NCBI RefSeq assembly: GCF_040529055.1
Contig: NZ_CP132342.1
Span: forward strand, 682,001 to 746,000
DNA: 64,000 bases
Direction: 5' to 3'
Source: Xanthomonas sontii
Lineage (GTDB): Bacteria; Pseudomonadota; Gammaproteobacteria; Xanthomonadales; Xanthomonadaceae
In this document: in pieces, positions 46,912-57,219 of the stretch
How the letters are laid out: the number at the start of each line of letters is the position of its first letter
Numbering within the stretch: position 1 is the stretch's first letter
Notes under the pieces: generated by a model
Database searches by the model: none
What the model saw: the letters and a program-made list of their open reading frames with translations, nothing else
What the model was told of the DNA's origin: nothing
Program-made: the position numbers and the translations under genes

Positions 46912-47532
46912 ATGGCGAAACTGTATTTCTACTATTCGGCGATGAACGCCGGCAAGACCACCACGCTGCTGCAGTCGGCGCACAACTACCGCGAGCGCGG
47001 CATGCGCACGGCGATCCTGACGCCGCGGCTGGACCATCGCGCCGGCAGCGGCGTGGTCGCCTCGCGCATCGGCCTGCGCGCCGACGGCATGCCCTTCGTC
47101 GCCGAGACCGATCTGCTGGCCACCCTCGAGGCCGACATCGCCAGCCACGGGCCGCTGCATTGCGTGCTGGTGGACGAAGCGCAGTTCCTCAGCCGCGCCC
47201 AGGTCTGGCAACTCAGCGAAGTGGTCGACCGGCTGCGCATCCCGGTGCTGTGCTACGGCCTGCGCACCGATTTCCGCGGCGAGCTGTTCGAGGGCAGCCA
47301 GTACCTGCTGGCATGGGCCGACGAACTGCAGGAGATCAAGACCATCTGCCACACCGGCAGCAAGGCGACGATGACCGTGCGCGTCGACGAGAACGGCCAC
47401 GCGGTACAGGACGGCCCGCAGGTGGAGATCGGCGGCAACGAACGCTACGTTTCGGTCAGCCGCCCCGAGTTCAAGAAGATCATGCGCGGCGAAGGGCGCA
47501 TCGATCCGCTGCAGATTGCGCTGCCGCTGTAA
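46912..47532 (+). CDS. tdk: Thymidine kinase
   Basis: 206 residues. Phosphorylates thymidine in the salvage pathway. Walker [12 protein letters not shown], the VLVDEAQFL block, and [16 protein letters not shown] are the TK1-type signature. The late zinc-finger region that in E. coli-type enzymes holds cysteines reads ICHTGSKA and YVSVSRPEF here, so the zinc site seems degenerate. A -10-like hexamer seven bases upstream and no ribosome site suggest a leaderless transcript. Confidence 0.96.
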   Translation: MAKLYFYYSAMNAGKTTTLLQSAHNYRERGMRTAILTPRLDHRAGSGVVASRIGLRADGMPFVAETDLLATLEADIASHGPLHCVLVDEAQFLSRAQVWQLSEVVDRLRIPVLCYGLRTDFRGELFEGSQYLLAWADELQEIKTICHTGSKATMTVRVDENGHAVQDGPQVEIGGNERYVSVSRPEFKKIMRGEGRIDPLQIALPL

Positions 47533-47699
47533 CCCGGATGTCACCCCTGACGCACCGCGCTGGTGCGTCGCGCCACGATGCGATGAACCGTGGCTGACGT
47601 GTGCCGTACACGCGTCTGTTCCTATGCCATCAGTCTATGGAGCGCGCCCAGGCGGCATGCCTAGAATCGCGCCGATCGCTCACTCATGGGATGAGGAAC

Positions 47700-48464
47700 A
47701 TGCTTTCGTTCAAAGGATTTTTTGCCGGCAGCGGCACCGCACTGGCCTGTGCCCTGCTGCTGGCCCTGCCCGGCCCCGCCGCTGCGGCCCCGGGCGACCA
47801 CACCTTCCAGGACATCCCGGCGCAGGTGCTCACCGACGGCTTCCTCGAGGCGCACCTGGACCTGTTCTATCGCCGCGCCGGCATCCGCGCCGACAAGAAG
47901 GGCGAGTACGCCGAGGCCAGGAAGCAGTACCAACTGGCCGCACGCTATGCCGACAAGCCGTCGCAGGCGCGGCTGGGCGAAATGTACTGGGAGGGCCAGG
48001 GCGGCGCCGCCGACCATACGATGGGCTTCCTGTGGATGGCGCTGGCCGCCGAGCGCGGCTACGACCAGTTCGGCGCACGCAAGATGGAGTACTGGAACCA
48101 GCTGACTCCGGACGAGCGCAAGCGCGCGGCCAAGCTCGACAAGTCGATGCTCGCCGACTACGGCGATCAGGTCGCCAAGCCGCGCCAGGAAGCGGTCCTG
48201 CGGCGCGAAGCGATGCGCAGCACCGGCGGCCTGCTCGGCCACTCCGGCGCGGCCGGCCCGCTGTCGATCAACGGCCCGCGTGGCGGCAGCATCGATCCGG
48301 AAGTGTTCTACGCCAAGCAGTTCTGGGAGCCGAGCGCGTACTGGAAGCTGCAGGATCAGGTGTGGGACGGCCGCACCCCGGGCCGGGTCGACATCGGCGA
48401 TGTCGAGGACATCAGCACGGAAGGCGCACCGCCAACGCCGCCGCAGGAGCCGGGCAAGCACTGA
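47700..48464 (+). CDS. Exported Sel1-repeat-like protein
   Basis: 254 residues. A signal peptide (GTALACALLLALPGPAAAA) is followed by a short helical-hairpin region of Sel1/TPR type (YAEARKQYQLAARYADKPSQARLGEMYWEGQGG, then MGFLWMALAAERGY). The rest is charged with no catalytic signature, and the C-terminus is Pro-rich. Of two in-frame ATGs (47691 and 47700) the second has GAGG six bases upstream. Probably periplasmic; function unknown. Confidence 0.7.
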   Translation: MLSFKGFFAGSGTALACALLLALPGPAAAAPGDHTFQDIPAQVLTDGFLEAHLDLFYRRAGIRADKKGEYAEARKQYQLAARYADKPSQARLGEMYWEGQGGAADHTMGFLWMALAAERGYDQFGARKMEYWNQLTPDERKRAAKLDKSMLADYGDQVAKPRQEAVLRREAMRSTGGLLGHSGAAGPLSINGPRGGSIDPEVFYAKQFWEPSAYWKLQDQVWDGRTPGRVDIGDVEDISTEGAPPTPPQEPGKH

Positions 48465-48481
48465 ACGCGGCGCCATTCCCG

Positions 48482-48575
48482 CGTCGGGACTGAAGTCCCT
48501 CCCACAGCAGCTCAGTGCCGGGCCTGTGCGCTCCTGTGAGAGCGACTTCAGCCGCGACGCGCGATGCGCACCAAG
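48482..48575. repeat. Xanthomonad dispersed repeats in convergent gap
   Basis: Contains GGGACTGAAGTCCC (an inverted pair), CTCCCACAG, then GAGAGCGACTTCAGCCGCGACG, a member of the GGCTTCAGCCGCGA family. The same GGGACTGAAGTCCCTCCCACAG string also occurs near 44318-44339. Confidence 0.6.
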
Positions 48576-48669
48576 CTCGCACACCCGGCTGCGCCAGGAC
48601 TGAAATGCGAGCGCAATGCCCGATCCAAGCACACGCACGCTGCCCGGCAGGCAGCGCGCGCGGTTGCGC

Positions 48670-50274
48670 TCAATACAACTTGCGCTCGGCCGCCGGCGGC
48701 GGCGTCCACTGGTACAGCCAGGTCTCGGTGAGCGGGCGCTCGCCGCTGCGCAGGTACAGGCGGATGTCGATCTGCTCGGTGCCGTCGTCCGGCGGCACCA
48801 CGTCGAACATCGCGCGGTAGCCGGAGATCTCGTGCAACGGCCGCGCCGAGACGATCTCGGTGCGGCCGCGGTTGAGCTGCAGCACCGCCTCGACCTTGGC
48901 GTCCTTCTCCTTGCCCAGCTTGGCCAGTTCGCCGCCGACGAAATCCACCGCGAAGCGCCACGAGAAGTAATGCCGCTTCTGCCCGACCACGCCGCCCAGG
49001 CCGGTGCGGGTGGCCACGCAGTGCGCCAGCGGCGAGGACGCCGGCGCCTGTGCGCCCCAGTACAGGCGGTAGCCGAACAGCAGCTCCTGTCCGGGCTGCG
49101 GCTTGTCCTGCGGATTCCAGAACGCGACGATGTTGTCGAAGGTCTCGTCGACGGTGGGGATCTCCACCAGTTGCACCGAGCCCTTGCCCCAGCCCTGCTT
49201 CGGCTCCACCCACAGGCACGGGCGCTTCTCGTAGAACACGCCGTCGTCCTGGTAATGATCGAAGTTGCGGTCGCGCTGCAGCAGGCCGAAACCGCGCGGG
49301 TTCTCGTCGACGAACATGTTGAAGCGCAGGTGCGGCGGATTGCACAGCGGCCGCCAGATCCACTCGCCGCCGCCGGTCCACATCGCCAGGCCGTCGGTGT
49401 CGTGGATCTCCGGGCGCCAGTCCCAATCCATGCGGCGGTCGTTCTCGCCCACCTGGTACATGCTGGTGCACGGCCCCAGGCCCAGGCGCTCGATGGTCTT
49501 GCGCGGATACAGCGCGCTGTCGATGTCCATCAGCAGCACGTCGCCATTGGTGATCGCGAAGCGGTAGGCACCGGCCACGCTGGGCGAATCCAGCAGCGCG
49601 TACACCACCACCGTGTCCGAGCCGGCCTTGGGCTGCTCCAGCCAGTAGGCGATGAAGTCCGGGAATTCCTCCGGGCCGCCGGTGCCGGTATCGATCGCCA
49701 ACCCGCGCGCCGACTGACCGTACTGGCCCTCCTTACCCACCGCACGGAAGTAGCTGGCGCCGAGGAAGGCGGCGAAGTCGCGCTCGGTGTCCTGCTTGGT
49801 GTTGAGGCGGAAACCGGCGAAGCCCAGTTCCTTCGGCAGCGGCTTGCCCTTCAGCCCGCTGCTGCCGTAATCGAACGCCGCGCTGTCGTAGGCCAGTTCC
49901 TGCGCCTGCCCGTCGACCAGGTCGAACATGTGCACCGGGGTCTTGAAGTACAGCCCCAGGTGGAAGAACTTGGCCTGGAATTTCGGGCCCTGCTCGGCCG
50001 CCCATAACGCATGGTCCTGGCGGTAGCGGATCGACTGGTACTGGTCCCAGGTCAAGCCCTCCACCGGCGCCGGCAGCGCCCGCTTGTGGCTCTGGTACGG
50101 CGCATCCGCCATGGCCCGCGCGTGGCCCTTGAGCCAGGCGTAGTCGAACGGCTGCGGCTTGCCCAGGCGGCGCAGGCCCACCGCAGGGGCCGCCTGGCCG
50201 AGCATCGGCATCGCCGGCAAGCCCATGGCGGCGAAGGCGGCGGCGGCGTTCTTGAGGAAATCGCGTCGTTGCAT
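48670..50274 (-). CDS. opgD: Glucan biosynthesis protein D (OpgD/MdoD)
   Basis: 534 residues. It begins MQRRDFLKNAAAAFAAMGLPAMP, a twin-arginine signal (RRDFLK), so it should be exported folded by the Tat system, whose tatABC genes are in this window. The body matches OpgD/MdoD, needed for osmoregulated periplasmic glucan synthesis: YDSAAFDYGSSGLKG, FLGASYFRAVGK, AYRFAITNGDVLLMDI, NFDHYQDDGVFYEKRP and the C-terminal DVVPPDDGTEQIDIRLYL. It is transcribed alone. Confidence 0.94.
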   Translation of the reverse strand: MQRRDFLKNAAAAFAAMGLPAMPMLGQAAPAVGLRRLGKPQPFDYAWLKGHARAMADAPYQSHKRALPAPVEGLTWDQYQSIRYRQDHALWAAEQGPKFQAKFFHLGLYFKTPVHMFDLVDGQAQELAYDSAAFDYGSSGLKGKPLPKELGFAGFRLNTKQDTERDFAAFLGASYFRAVGKEGQYGQSARGLAIDTGTGGPEEFPDFIAYWLEQPKAGSDTVVVYALLDSPSVAGAYRFAITNGDVLLMDIDSALYPRKTIERLGLGPCTSMYQVGENDRRMDWDWRPEIHDTDGLAMWTGGGEWIWRPLCNPPHLRFNMFVDENPRGFGLLQRDRNFDHYQDDGVFYEKRPCLWVEPKQGWGKGSVQLVEIPTVDETFDNIVAFWNPQDKPQPGQELLFGYRLYWGAQAPASSPLAHCVATRTGLGGVVGQKRHYFSWRFAVDFVGGELAKLGKEKDAKVEAVLQLNRGRTEIVSARPLHEISGYRAMFDVVPPDDGTEQIDIRLYLRSGERPLTETWLYQWTPPPAAERKLY

Positions 50275-50678
50275 GGCCGGGATCGAAACGGAAAAGGACG
50301 CCCATCATAGACAAGCGGCGCCGAAGGTGGCGGTGATGGATGGTGCCCGTGGGTGCGGGCCCCGGACGCAGACGTGCTGGAGGTGGGCGGGCGGGCCCCG
50401 GCCGAGACAGTTGCCGACCCGACCACATCGGCGTCGCTATGCCCGAGTGGGCAAGGCATCTTCTGGAGCCGCTAACGACGCGACAAGGCCCACCGAGAAG
50501 CCCAGCGACATGTGCGCTTGAGCAGACCCGTTACCGGCAAGGCCCGTCGCGGCTGAATCGCGCTCGCGGTCGCGACGGCCCATCATGCCGAGACGCTGCA
50601 AAAAGCGCGGTGCTGCCGGTGTCCCTGCGGACGCCGGACCGCCTTCGCCGGTGCTTGCAGCGCGATCGCGTTCGTTGC
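50275..50678. other. Intergenic stretch without a convincing gene
   Basis: About 400 bases downstream of mutM and upstream of opgD, both on the minus strand. It contains short open frames with no family resemblance, including one on the minus strand (stop at about 50437) whose N-terminal half comes from GCGGCTGAATCGCG-like repeat sequence. The opgD promoter should lie here, but no clear motif stands out. Confidence 0.5.
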
Positions 50679-51491
50679 TCAGCGCTGGCAGTGGCCACAC
50701 CAGACGCTGGCGCGTTGGCCGATGCTGGCGTGGCGCAGCGTGCGTCCGCAACGCTTGCAGGCCTCGCCCTCGCGGCCGTAGACCGACAGCTCCTGCTCGA
50801 AGTAGCCCGGCGCCCCATCCGGGCTGATGAAATCGCGCAAGGTCGTGCCGCCGCGCTGGATCGCATAGCCCAGGATCGCCTTGGCTGCCTCGGCCAGGCG
50901 TGCGTAACGGGAACGCGAGACGTCGCCGGCCTCGCGCAGCGGACTGATGCCCGCCTGGAACAGGCTCTCGGCCGCGTAGATGTTGCCCACCCCGACCACG
51001 ATGCGCTGATCCATCAGGAAGGTCTTGACCGGCGCAGTGCGGCCGCGGCTGAGCCGGAACAGATGATCGCCGTCGAACGCATCCGACAGCGGCTCCGGCC
51101 CCAACTCGGCGAGCAGCGGATGGGTCTCGCCCGGCGCCTGCCACAGCAGGCAGCCGAACCGGCGCGGGTCGTTGAAGCGGAGCACCCGGCCGTCTTCCAG
51201 GCTGATGTCGACGTGGTCGTGCGCCCGCGGCGGCGTATCGCCCGGCAGCACGCGCAAGCTGCCGGACATGCCCAGATGCAGCAGCGCACTGCCGACCGCG
51301 GTATCCAGCAACAAGTACTTCGCGCGCCGGCGAATGCCGTCGATGCGCTGCCCCGGCAACTGCTCGGCCACCTCCGGCGGAATCGGCCAGCGCAGATCCG
51401 GCCGCCGCAGGATCACCCCATGGATGCGCCGCCCAGACAGATGCGGCTCCAGACCGCGCCGGGTGGTTTCGACTTCGGGGAGTTCGGGCAT
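50679..51491 (-). CDS. mutM: Formamidopyrimidine-DNA glycosylase MutM/Fpg
   Basis: 270 residues. Removes oxidised purines such as 8-oxoguanine. The N-terminal [17 protein letters not shown] supplies the catalytic proline and glutamate, the helix-two-turn-helix region ([19 protein letters not shown]) binds DNA, and the C-terminal C4 zinc finger (CKRC...CGHC) closes the protein. The ATG at 51491 is fixed by the required N-terminal Pro after Met; longer in-frame starts are excluded by that chemistry. Confidence 0.97.
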   Translation of the reverse strand: MPELPEVETTRRGLEPHLSGRRIHGVILRRPDLRWPIPPEVAEQLPGQRIDGIRRRAKYLLLDTAVGSALLHLGMSGSLRVLPGDTPPRAHDHVDISLEDGRVLRFNDPRRFGCLLWQAPGETHPLLAELGPEPLSDAFDGDHLFRLSRGRTAPVKTFLMDQRIVVGVGNIYAAESLFQAGISPLREAGDVSRSRYARLAEAAKAILGYAIQRGGTTLRDFISPDGAPGYFEQELSVYGREGEACKRCGRTLRHASIGQRASVWCGHCQR

Positions 51492-51927
51492 GGACGCAGT
51501 CGCGGACAGTCGGCGGACGAGATGATCGCCAACTGTAGCACCAGGGTCGTCTATCCCCTGTCGGCCATGTCGCCGAGCCGCCCAAGGTGGGCAAGATGAC
51601 GGTGGTGTGGGGCGCCTTTGGGAAAAGTGTGGGATCCCCGATGGCGCTGGTTGCAGGCTGCCTCGCCCTTGTCTAGCATCACGCACCTTGATGACAAGGA
51701 TTGTCGTATGCGCAACGTGTGGTTTCCGTTCGCTATATTGCTTCGCTCAGGGATGAGACAACCTGCCCGATGCTTGGTGCCCCTCCCTAGGACTTCCCAG
51801 ATATTTTCCGCCGTCCCTTTTGCTGCCGCCGGCTTCGCTCTGTTGCGTGCCAATCGGCATCTGGCTGGACGCGCAGCCGCCCGATCCTGACTCGGCTGAG
51901 TCGATGAACTTTTTGCAAGGACGCACA
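51492..51927. other. Intergenic region upstream of the RHS gene
   Basis: About 435 bases, less GC-rich toward the RHS gene. It should hold the promoters of the divergent mutM and RHS genes (a minus-strand TACAGT about 40 bases before mutM is one candidate -10). Short open frames here, such as one near 51708, are not convincing genes. Confidence 0.45.
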
Positions 51928-54900
51928 ATGATCACGCTTCACGGCACTCGCAACTCTTCTGGCGCTCTACGCTTTGCGATGGTTCTGACGCTGCTCGCCC
52001 TGTTTGCGGGCTCGGTGTTCGCCGCGACCGAAGGGAAAAAGCAGCAGTTCCTGGTCCGCGATACAGCGGGAAATTCATATGGACCCTACGACACACAATT
52101 TCAGGCGGAAGCGGCTATTCGGACCATCCCAGGACCATCTGATGCGCCCGATGCGTATCAATACGTGACAGAAATAAAGTCGACCTCCCTTTCTGAAAAG
52201 GGTGAGACTTCTATAACGTACTGGATGGGCAAAAAAGAACGGAAGCTCCAGTTCTGGGGAATCAATGGGCTGAGCGCCGATACCGAAGAAGACCTTGTAA
52301 AAAAGATGGTTGCATCGGTAAATCAAGGTCATAGTCCTCCTTGCGCATCGTCCATTTTCGTTAGAGTGAGCGACTGGTATCCTTACTCCTCAGAAAACAA
52401 GGCCCTAGAGCTGGGTGACTATCAATACACTGGCTCAACGTTTGATGGTCGCGATGGGTCGTGCACGCCTTATTCAGGGAATTTTCAACTTTATAAAATA
52501 TCGACTTGCCCGAACCCATACATGCATTGGGAGCCGGAACAGAATGCGTGTGTTAACGAAGTTATCACAGCAACGATTACGACAATTCAGCCTCAGTGTG
52601 GTGGAGATCAGGGCAGCGGTCAGAACAGCAGCGGCCACTCCGGCATGGTCGGCAACCCCTGCGACGTCAAGACCGGCGAGAAATTCCAGGCCGAGCGCGA
52701 CCTGGATCTGGGCTGGATCACCCTGACACGCTACTACCACTCGGGTATCGCACTGAATACCGGTGGTTTCGGCCCTGGCTGGACCTTCTCGCACAGTCTG
52801 CACCTGACCATCCAGGGCGATACGCTGGGCCTGATCGAGGGTAGCGGCTATGCCGTTCCGTTCCGCAAGATGGGAGCCGAGTATCGCGCGGCCAACGCCT
52901 CGGACGAGCGCATCGTCGCCAACGGCGACCAATGGATCCTGTATCGCCAGGATGCCATCTACACCTTCGATGCCAAAGGCAAGCTGGTCTCGCGCATGGC
53001 CGAGGATGGCAGCGGGTGGGTGTACGGCTACAACACACGTGGGCGCTTGCAAAGCATCGCGTCGCTGCAGGGGCGCTCCATCGAACTGGTGTATGCCGAC
53101 GACAACGACGACGCGCTCATCACCGGCATCGTCTCAGCTGGGGTGCAGCTGGCCAGCTACGGCTACGACCAGCAGCGCCTGGCGAGCGTCACCTATGCCG
53201 ACGGCAAGAGCCGGATCTACCACTATGAGGACACGCGGTTCCCGCGCCATCTGACCGGTGTGACCACGGAGGACGGCCAGCGCTTCAGCACCTTCGCCTA
53301 CGACGAGGTTGGCCGTGCGATCTCCAGCCAGCACGCCGCCGGTATCGACGGCATCACCCTGGCTTACTCGGCTGCCGGCACTCGCGTCACCGATGCGCTG
53401 GGCGATGTCAACGATTACACGATGACCGAGGCGGGTGGTGCCTCGCCGAAGGTCGCCACCGTCGCCAGGACCGACGGCACGCTGCAGTACAGCTACAACG
53501 ATCAGTCCAGCGACTTCCGCCGCCGGCTGAGCAGCGTCACCGATCGCCGTGGTATCCAGACCCAGCACAGCTACGCCGAAGCGACCGAGAACGGTGTCGC
53601 GGTGAACATCCACACCGTACGCGAGGCGGTCGGGCAACCGCAGGAGCGCACGACGACAACGCGGACGGCGGCTGGCAGCAAATGCCTGCTGTCGGTGCAG
53701 ACCGGCGGGCGCACCGTGTCCTACAGCTATAACGATCGCCTGCAGCCGGTGCAGATGACGAGCAGCGACACGGCTTCAGGCAAGCAGCGCACTGTTACCT
53801 ACAGCTATTGCGAAGCGGCGGACGTGGCGGCGACCGACAGCACCTGCCCGATCCTGGGCCTGCCCAAGTCGGTCGACGGCGCGCGTACCGACGTCAACGA
53901 CATCACTCGCTTCACTTACTACGCCACCGACGACAGCACCTGCGCTACCTCCCCGACCACCTGCCCACACCGCAAGGGCGACCTGTGGAAGGTGACCAAT
54001 GCGCTGGGTCAGGTCACCGAGTACCTGGCCTATGACGGCGCCGGGCGCGTGTTGTCGGCGAAGGACGCCAATGGCGTGGTCACCGACTACACCTATCACC
54101 CGCGCGGCTGGCTGACCGCCAGCAAGGTGCGCGGAGCCGACGACAGCAGCGAGAGCGACGATCGCATCACCGCCATCGACTACTGGCCGACTGGTCTGGT
54201 CAAGCAGGTGACGCAACCCGATGGCGCGTTCACCCGCTTCACCTACGATGCGGCGCACCGGCTGACCGATATCGCCGACAACGCCGGCAACACCATCCAC
54301 TACACCCTGGACAATGCCGGCAACCGGTCCAAGGAGGACACCAAGGACGCCTCGGGCACGCTCAAGCGCACCCTCTCGCGGGTGTACAACCAGCTTGGCC
54401 AACTCGCGACGCAGGCCACCGCGCAGGGCGATCCGACCGACTTTGGCTACGACGGCAACGGCAACACCAAGACCGTCACCGACGCGCTCGGTCATGCCAC
54501 CCAGAACGACTACGACCCGCTCAACCGCCTGGCGCGCACGCTGCAGGACGTGGGCGGCATCGCCGCCGAGACCACCTTCGGCTACGACGCCCTGGACAAC
54601 CTGACCAAGGTCACCGATCCCAAGGGCCTGGACACCACCTACGCCTACAACGGCCTGGGCGACCTGAACAAGCTCACCAGCCCGGACACCGGCAGCACCA
54701 CGTACACCTACGACAGCGCAGGCAACCGCGCCACCCAGACCGATGCGCGCAACATCAAGACCAGCTACGGCTATGACGCGCTGAACCGGCTGACCCAGGT
54801 CACCTATCCGACCACCAGCCTCAACGTCAGCTACACCTACGGCGTCAGCCAGACCACCTGCGCCAGCGGCGAGACATATGGCGTCAGCCGCCTGACCCGG

Positions 54901-56646
54901 ATGCAGGACGGCAGCGGCAGCACCGACTACTGTTACGACCGCTTCGGCGATCTGGTGCGCAAGGTGCAGACCACCAACGGCAAGGTGTTCGTGGTCCGCT
55001 ACGCCTACACCAAGGCCGGGCAGCTGAGCCGCCTCACTTACCCGGATGGCGCGGTGGTGGACTACGTGCGCAACGCCCAGGGCCAGACCACCGAGGTCGG
55101 CGTGACCCCGCCTGGCGGCACCCGCCAGGTGCTGCTGAACCAGGCCACCTACTACCCGTTCGGCCCGGTGGCCGGGTGGACCTACGGCAACGGCCGTCCG
55201 ATGCAGCGCGTGCTGGACCAGGACTATCGCCCGTTGGCGGTCAACGACACCCGCAGCGATGGCCTGGCGGTGGGCTTCGCCTTCGACCCGGTCGGCAACC
55301 TCAGCGCGCTGACCGCGCCCGGCAATACCGCGCCGGTGATCAAACTGGACTACGACCCGCTGGGCCGGCTGACCGCGTTCAAGGATGGTCCGACCGATAC
55401 GGTGATCGACGGCTACACCTACGATGCCACCGGCAACCGCCTGAGTGCCAAGGTCAACACCGCCACGCAGACCTACAGCTATCCGACCACCAGCCACCGT
55501 TTGAGCAGCGTGGCCGGTACCGCACGCAACTATGACGCGGCCGGCAACACCACCGCGATCGGCGGCACGGCCGTGCAGTACGTATACGGCGCCAACGGCC
55601 GGCTGACACAGGTCAAGCGCAGTGGCACCACCGTGGCGAACTACGCCTACAACGGCCGTGGCGAGCAGGTACGACGAGTGGGCAAGACCAATACCTACAC
55701 CCTCTACGACGAGAGCGGTCACTGGCTGGGCGACTACGACAACAACGGCGCCGTCGTGCAGCAGGCGATCTGGCTGGACGATCTGCCGGTCGGCGTGCTG
55801 GCAAAGACCACGCTACGCTACGTGCAGGCGGACCACCTGGGCACGCCGCGCGCGGTGATCGATCCGGTTCGCGACGTGGCGATCTGGCGCTGGGATCTGA
55901 AGGGCGAAGCCTTCGGCACCACCGCGCCGGACCAGGATCCGGACAAGGACGGCACGGCCTTCGTGTTCGACATGCGCTTTCCTGGGCAGCGCTACGATGC
56001 GTTGAGTGGACTCAACCAGAATTATTTCCGCGACTATGAGCCTGGCACTGGCCGGTATGTGCAGAGTGATCCGATTGGGCTAGAAGGTGGCATTTCGACT
56101 TTTTCTTATGTGGATTCATATCCACTAAATAATTACGACCCCAAAGGTCTTAAGAAGTGGGATTTTGATGGGCCAGGCGATAAATCTATATGCAGCTACT
56201 ATGAATCTCTTTATAGACAAACTGGATCTCTTTACTACAAACGAGCAGCCAGAACATGCAAGGGTGAAAACCTAGTCATTAACGAGGCAATAAGAGCTGG
56301 CATTATTCATGCATGGGCTACAAATCGGACATCCGACTCAGCAAGTGTTATATTAACAAAAATTAGAAATGGCTTAGCTCGTGAAGACAGGCGTTATTCA
56401 ATTCGTGACGAGCAAGGCCGTGTTGTAAGAGAGCCGTATGGCAACTTCATCGATGAATACCACTATAAAGTTTTTCAGGAGGCGGGAATTAGCCCCCTCT
56501 TTTATGGGGGCTCCTTGTGGCCAAGAGGAGTATATCCAAATTATGTTCCGCAGGTTGGTGATGGATCTGAAGGGATCCTACAAGAAATTATTGGGAAAAC
56601 GCCCTTTGGCGCTTCCCGCGACAACGAATGCGAGACAGGATGGTAG
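51928..56646 (+). CDS. Sec-exported RHS/YD-repeat protein with variable C-terminal toxin-like domain
   Basis: About 1572 residues. The start at 51928 follows AAGGA and gives a Sec signal (MVLTLLALFAGSVFAA). Residues about 35-230 are a unique AT-richer N-terminal domain. A DUF6531-type segment (PCDVKTGEKFQAERDL, RYYHSGIALN, GPGWTFSHSL) leads into a long series of YD repeats (YGYDALNRLTQVTYP and similar), closing with the RHS core signature FRDYEPGTGRYVQSDPIGLEGG and DPKGL. After that, about 165 residues in AT-rich DNA (28 G+C in 56281-56340) form an unrelated C-terminal domain with cysteines near both ends. RHS shells usually package such tips as toxins; none is recognisable. There is no PAAR domain. 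Confidence 0.88.
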   Translation: MITLHGTRNSSGALRFAMVLTLLALFAGSVFAATEGKKQQFLVRDTAGNSYGPYDTQFQAEAAIRTIPGPSDAPDAYQYVTEIKSTSLSEKGETSITYWMGKKERKLQFWGINGLSADTEEDLVKKMVASVNQGHSPPCASSIFVRVSDWYPYSSENKALELGDYQYTGSTFDGRDGSCTPYSGNFQLYKISTCPNPYMHWEPEQNACVNEVITATITTIQPQCGGDQGSGQNSSGHSGMVGNPCDVKTGEKFQAERDLDLGWITLTRYYHSGIALNTGGFGPGWTFSHSLHLTIQGDTLGLIEGSGYAVPFRKMGAEYRAANASDERIVANGDQWILYRQDAIYTFDAKGKLVSRMAEDGSGWVYGYNTRGRLQSIASLQGRSIELVYADDNDDALITGIVSAGVQLASYGYDQQRLASVTYADGKSRIYHYEDTRFPRHLTGVTTEDGQRFSTFAYDEVGRAISSQHAAGIDGITLAYSAAGTRVTDALGDVNDYTMTEAGGASPKVATVARTDGTLQYSYNDQSSDFRRRLSSVTDRRGIQTQHSYAEATENGVAVNIHTVREAVGQPQERTTTTRTAAGSKCLLSVQTGGRTVSYSYNDRLQPVQMTSSDTASGKQRTVTYSYCEAADVAATDSTCPILGLPKSVDGARTDVNDITRFTYYATDDSTCATSPTTCPHRKGDLWKVTNALGQVTEYLAYDGAGRVLSAKDANGVVTDYTYHPRGWLTASKVRGADDSSESDDRITAIDYWPTGLVKQVTQPDGAFTRFTYDAAHRLTDIADNAGNTIHYTLDNAGNRSKEDTKDASGTLKRTLSRVYNQLGQLATQATAQGDPTDFGYDGNGNTKTVTDALGHATQNDYDPLNRLARTLQDVGGIAAETTFGYDALDNLTKVTDPKGLDTTYAYNGLGDLNKLTSPDTGSTTYTYDSAGNRATQTDARNIKTSYGYDALNRLTQVTYPTTSLNVSYTYGVSQTTCASGETYGVSRLTRMQDGSGSTDYCYDRFGDLVRKVQTTNGKVFVVRYAYTKAGQLSRLTYPDGAVVDYVRNAQGQTTEVGVTPPGGTRQVLLNQATYYPFGPVAGWTYGNGRPMQRVLDQDYRPLAVNDTRSDGLAVGFAFDPVGNLSALTAPGNTAPVIKLDYDPLGRLTAFKDGPTDTVIDGYTYDATGNRLSAKVNTATQTYSYPTTSHRLSSVAGTARNYDAAGNTTAIGGTAVQYVYGANGRLTQVKRSGTTVANYAYNGRGEQVRRVGKTNTYTLYDESGHWLGDYDNNGAVVQQAIWLDDLPVGVLAKTTLRYVQADHLGTPRAVIDPVRDVAIWRWDLKGEAFGTTAPDQDPDKDGTAFVFDMRFPGQRYDALSGLNQNYFRDYEPGTGRYVQSDPIGLEGGISTFSYVDSYPLNNYDPKGLKKWDFDGPGDKSICSYYESLYRQTGSLYYKRAARTCKGENLVINEAIRAGIIHAWATNRTSDSASVILTKIRNGLAREDRRYSIRDEQGRVVREPYGNFIDEYHYKVFQEAGISPLFYGGSLWPRGVYPNYVPQVGDGSEGILQEIIGKTPFGASRDNECETGW

Positions 56647-56649
56647 TTA

Positions 56650-57060
56650 ATGAATATCCTAAAGTGGATTCCCGTGGTTCTTTCTTTCTTGCTTTTTTTT
56701 GTTATCGGCCTAGATAGTTTTTTTGCTAACAGGCACTTATTTAATAATGCACCCATTGGAGACTATTTTCGCTACCTGATTTTCTTTCCAGGAATAACGC
56801 TATGTTTTTATCTTGCCTTTTCGCTCAGTAAGGCGCAGACATGGTCCCACTTTGTTATCGCCGTCTTCCTGTGCCTGCCGGCGCTGATTTTCTTGCATTT
56901 TGTGGTGTCTGTGATGAATGCGCATACGGGTGGCGCATATTGGTGGTGGCAGGTGTTGGAGATTGTGGCGACTTACTTCCTGTGGTCTCGAACAGGAAAG
57001 CGCTGGTCCAAAGCGCCGTTATCTAGTCAGGGAAAGGAGCCTGCAACCAGAATCTCCTAA
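56650..57060 (+). CDS. Small multi-pass membrane protein, candidate immunity protein for the RHS tip
   Basis: 136 residues with four hydrophobic segments (WIPVVLSFLLFFVIGL, YLIFFPGITLCFYLAFSL, FVIAVFLCLPALIFLHFVV, VLEIVATYFLW). Its ATG lies three bases after the RHS stop codon. Genes directly after RHS toxin tips typically encode the matching immunity protein; a membrane location would fit a tip that acts on the envelope. Composition is AT-rich like the RHS C-terminus, indicating they travelled together. No known immunity family is recognisable. Confidence 0.6.
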   Translation: MNILKWIPVVLSFLLFFVIGLDSFFANRHLFNNAPIGDYFRYLIFFPGITLCFYLAFSLSKAQTWSHFVIAVFLCLPALIFLHFVVSVMNAHTGGAYWWWQVLEIVATYFLWSRTGKRWSKAPLSSQGKEPATRIS

Positions 57061-57219
57061 GCCGGCGCCGTGACTAAGCCGTGCCTACAGGCATCACTAT
57101 CCGCCAGGCAGGCTGCATCGAGATGTATGCATATCGACGATGGCGATGCTCAGATCGATGGGATGCATCGGTTTGCGCAACCAGCTCGGCAATAGAAGCC
57201 GTACCATCAGAGCTATCCC

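Noticed and set aside
50437..50583. Short minus-strand open frame ending LPTRA downstream of mutM
   Set aside because: Partly built from dispersed-repeat sequence and lacks a ribosome site or family match.
53776..55722. A 648-codon minus-strand open frame inside the RHS gene
   Set aside because: The YD-repeat coding frame is on the plus strand; the antisense frame is a regular Val/Gly/Ala-rich shadow of the repeats.
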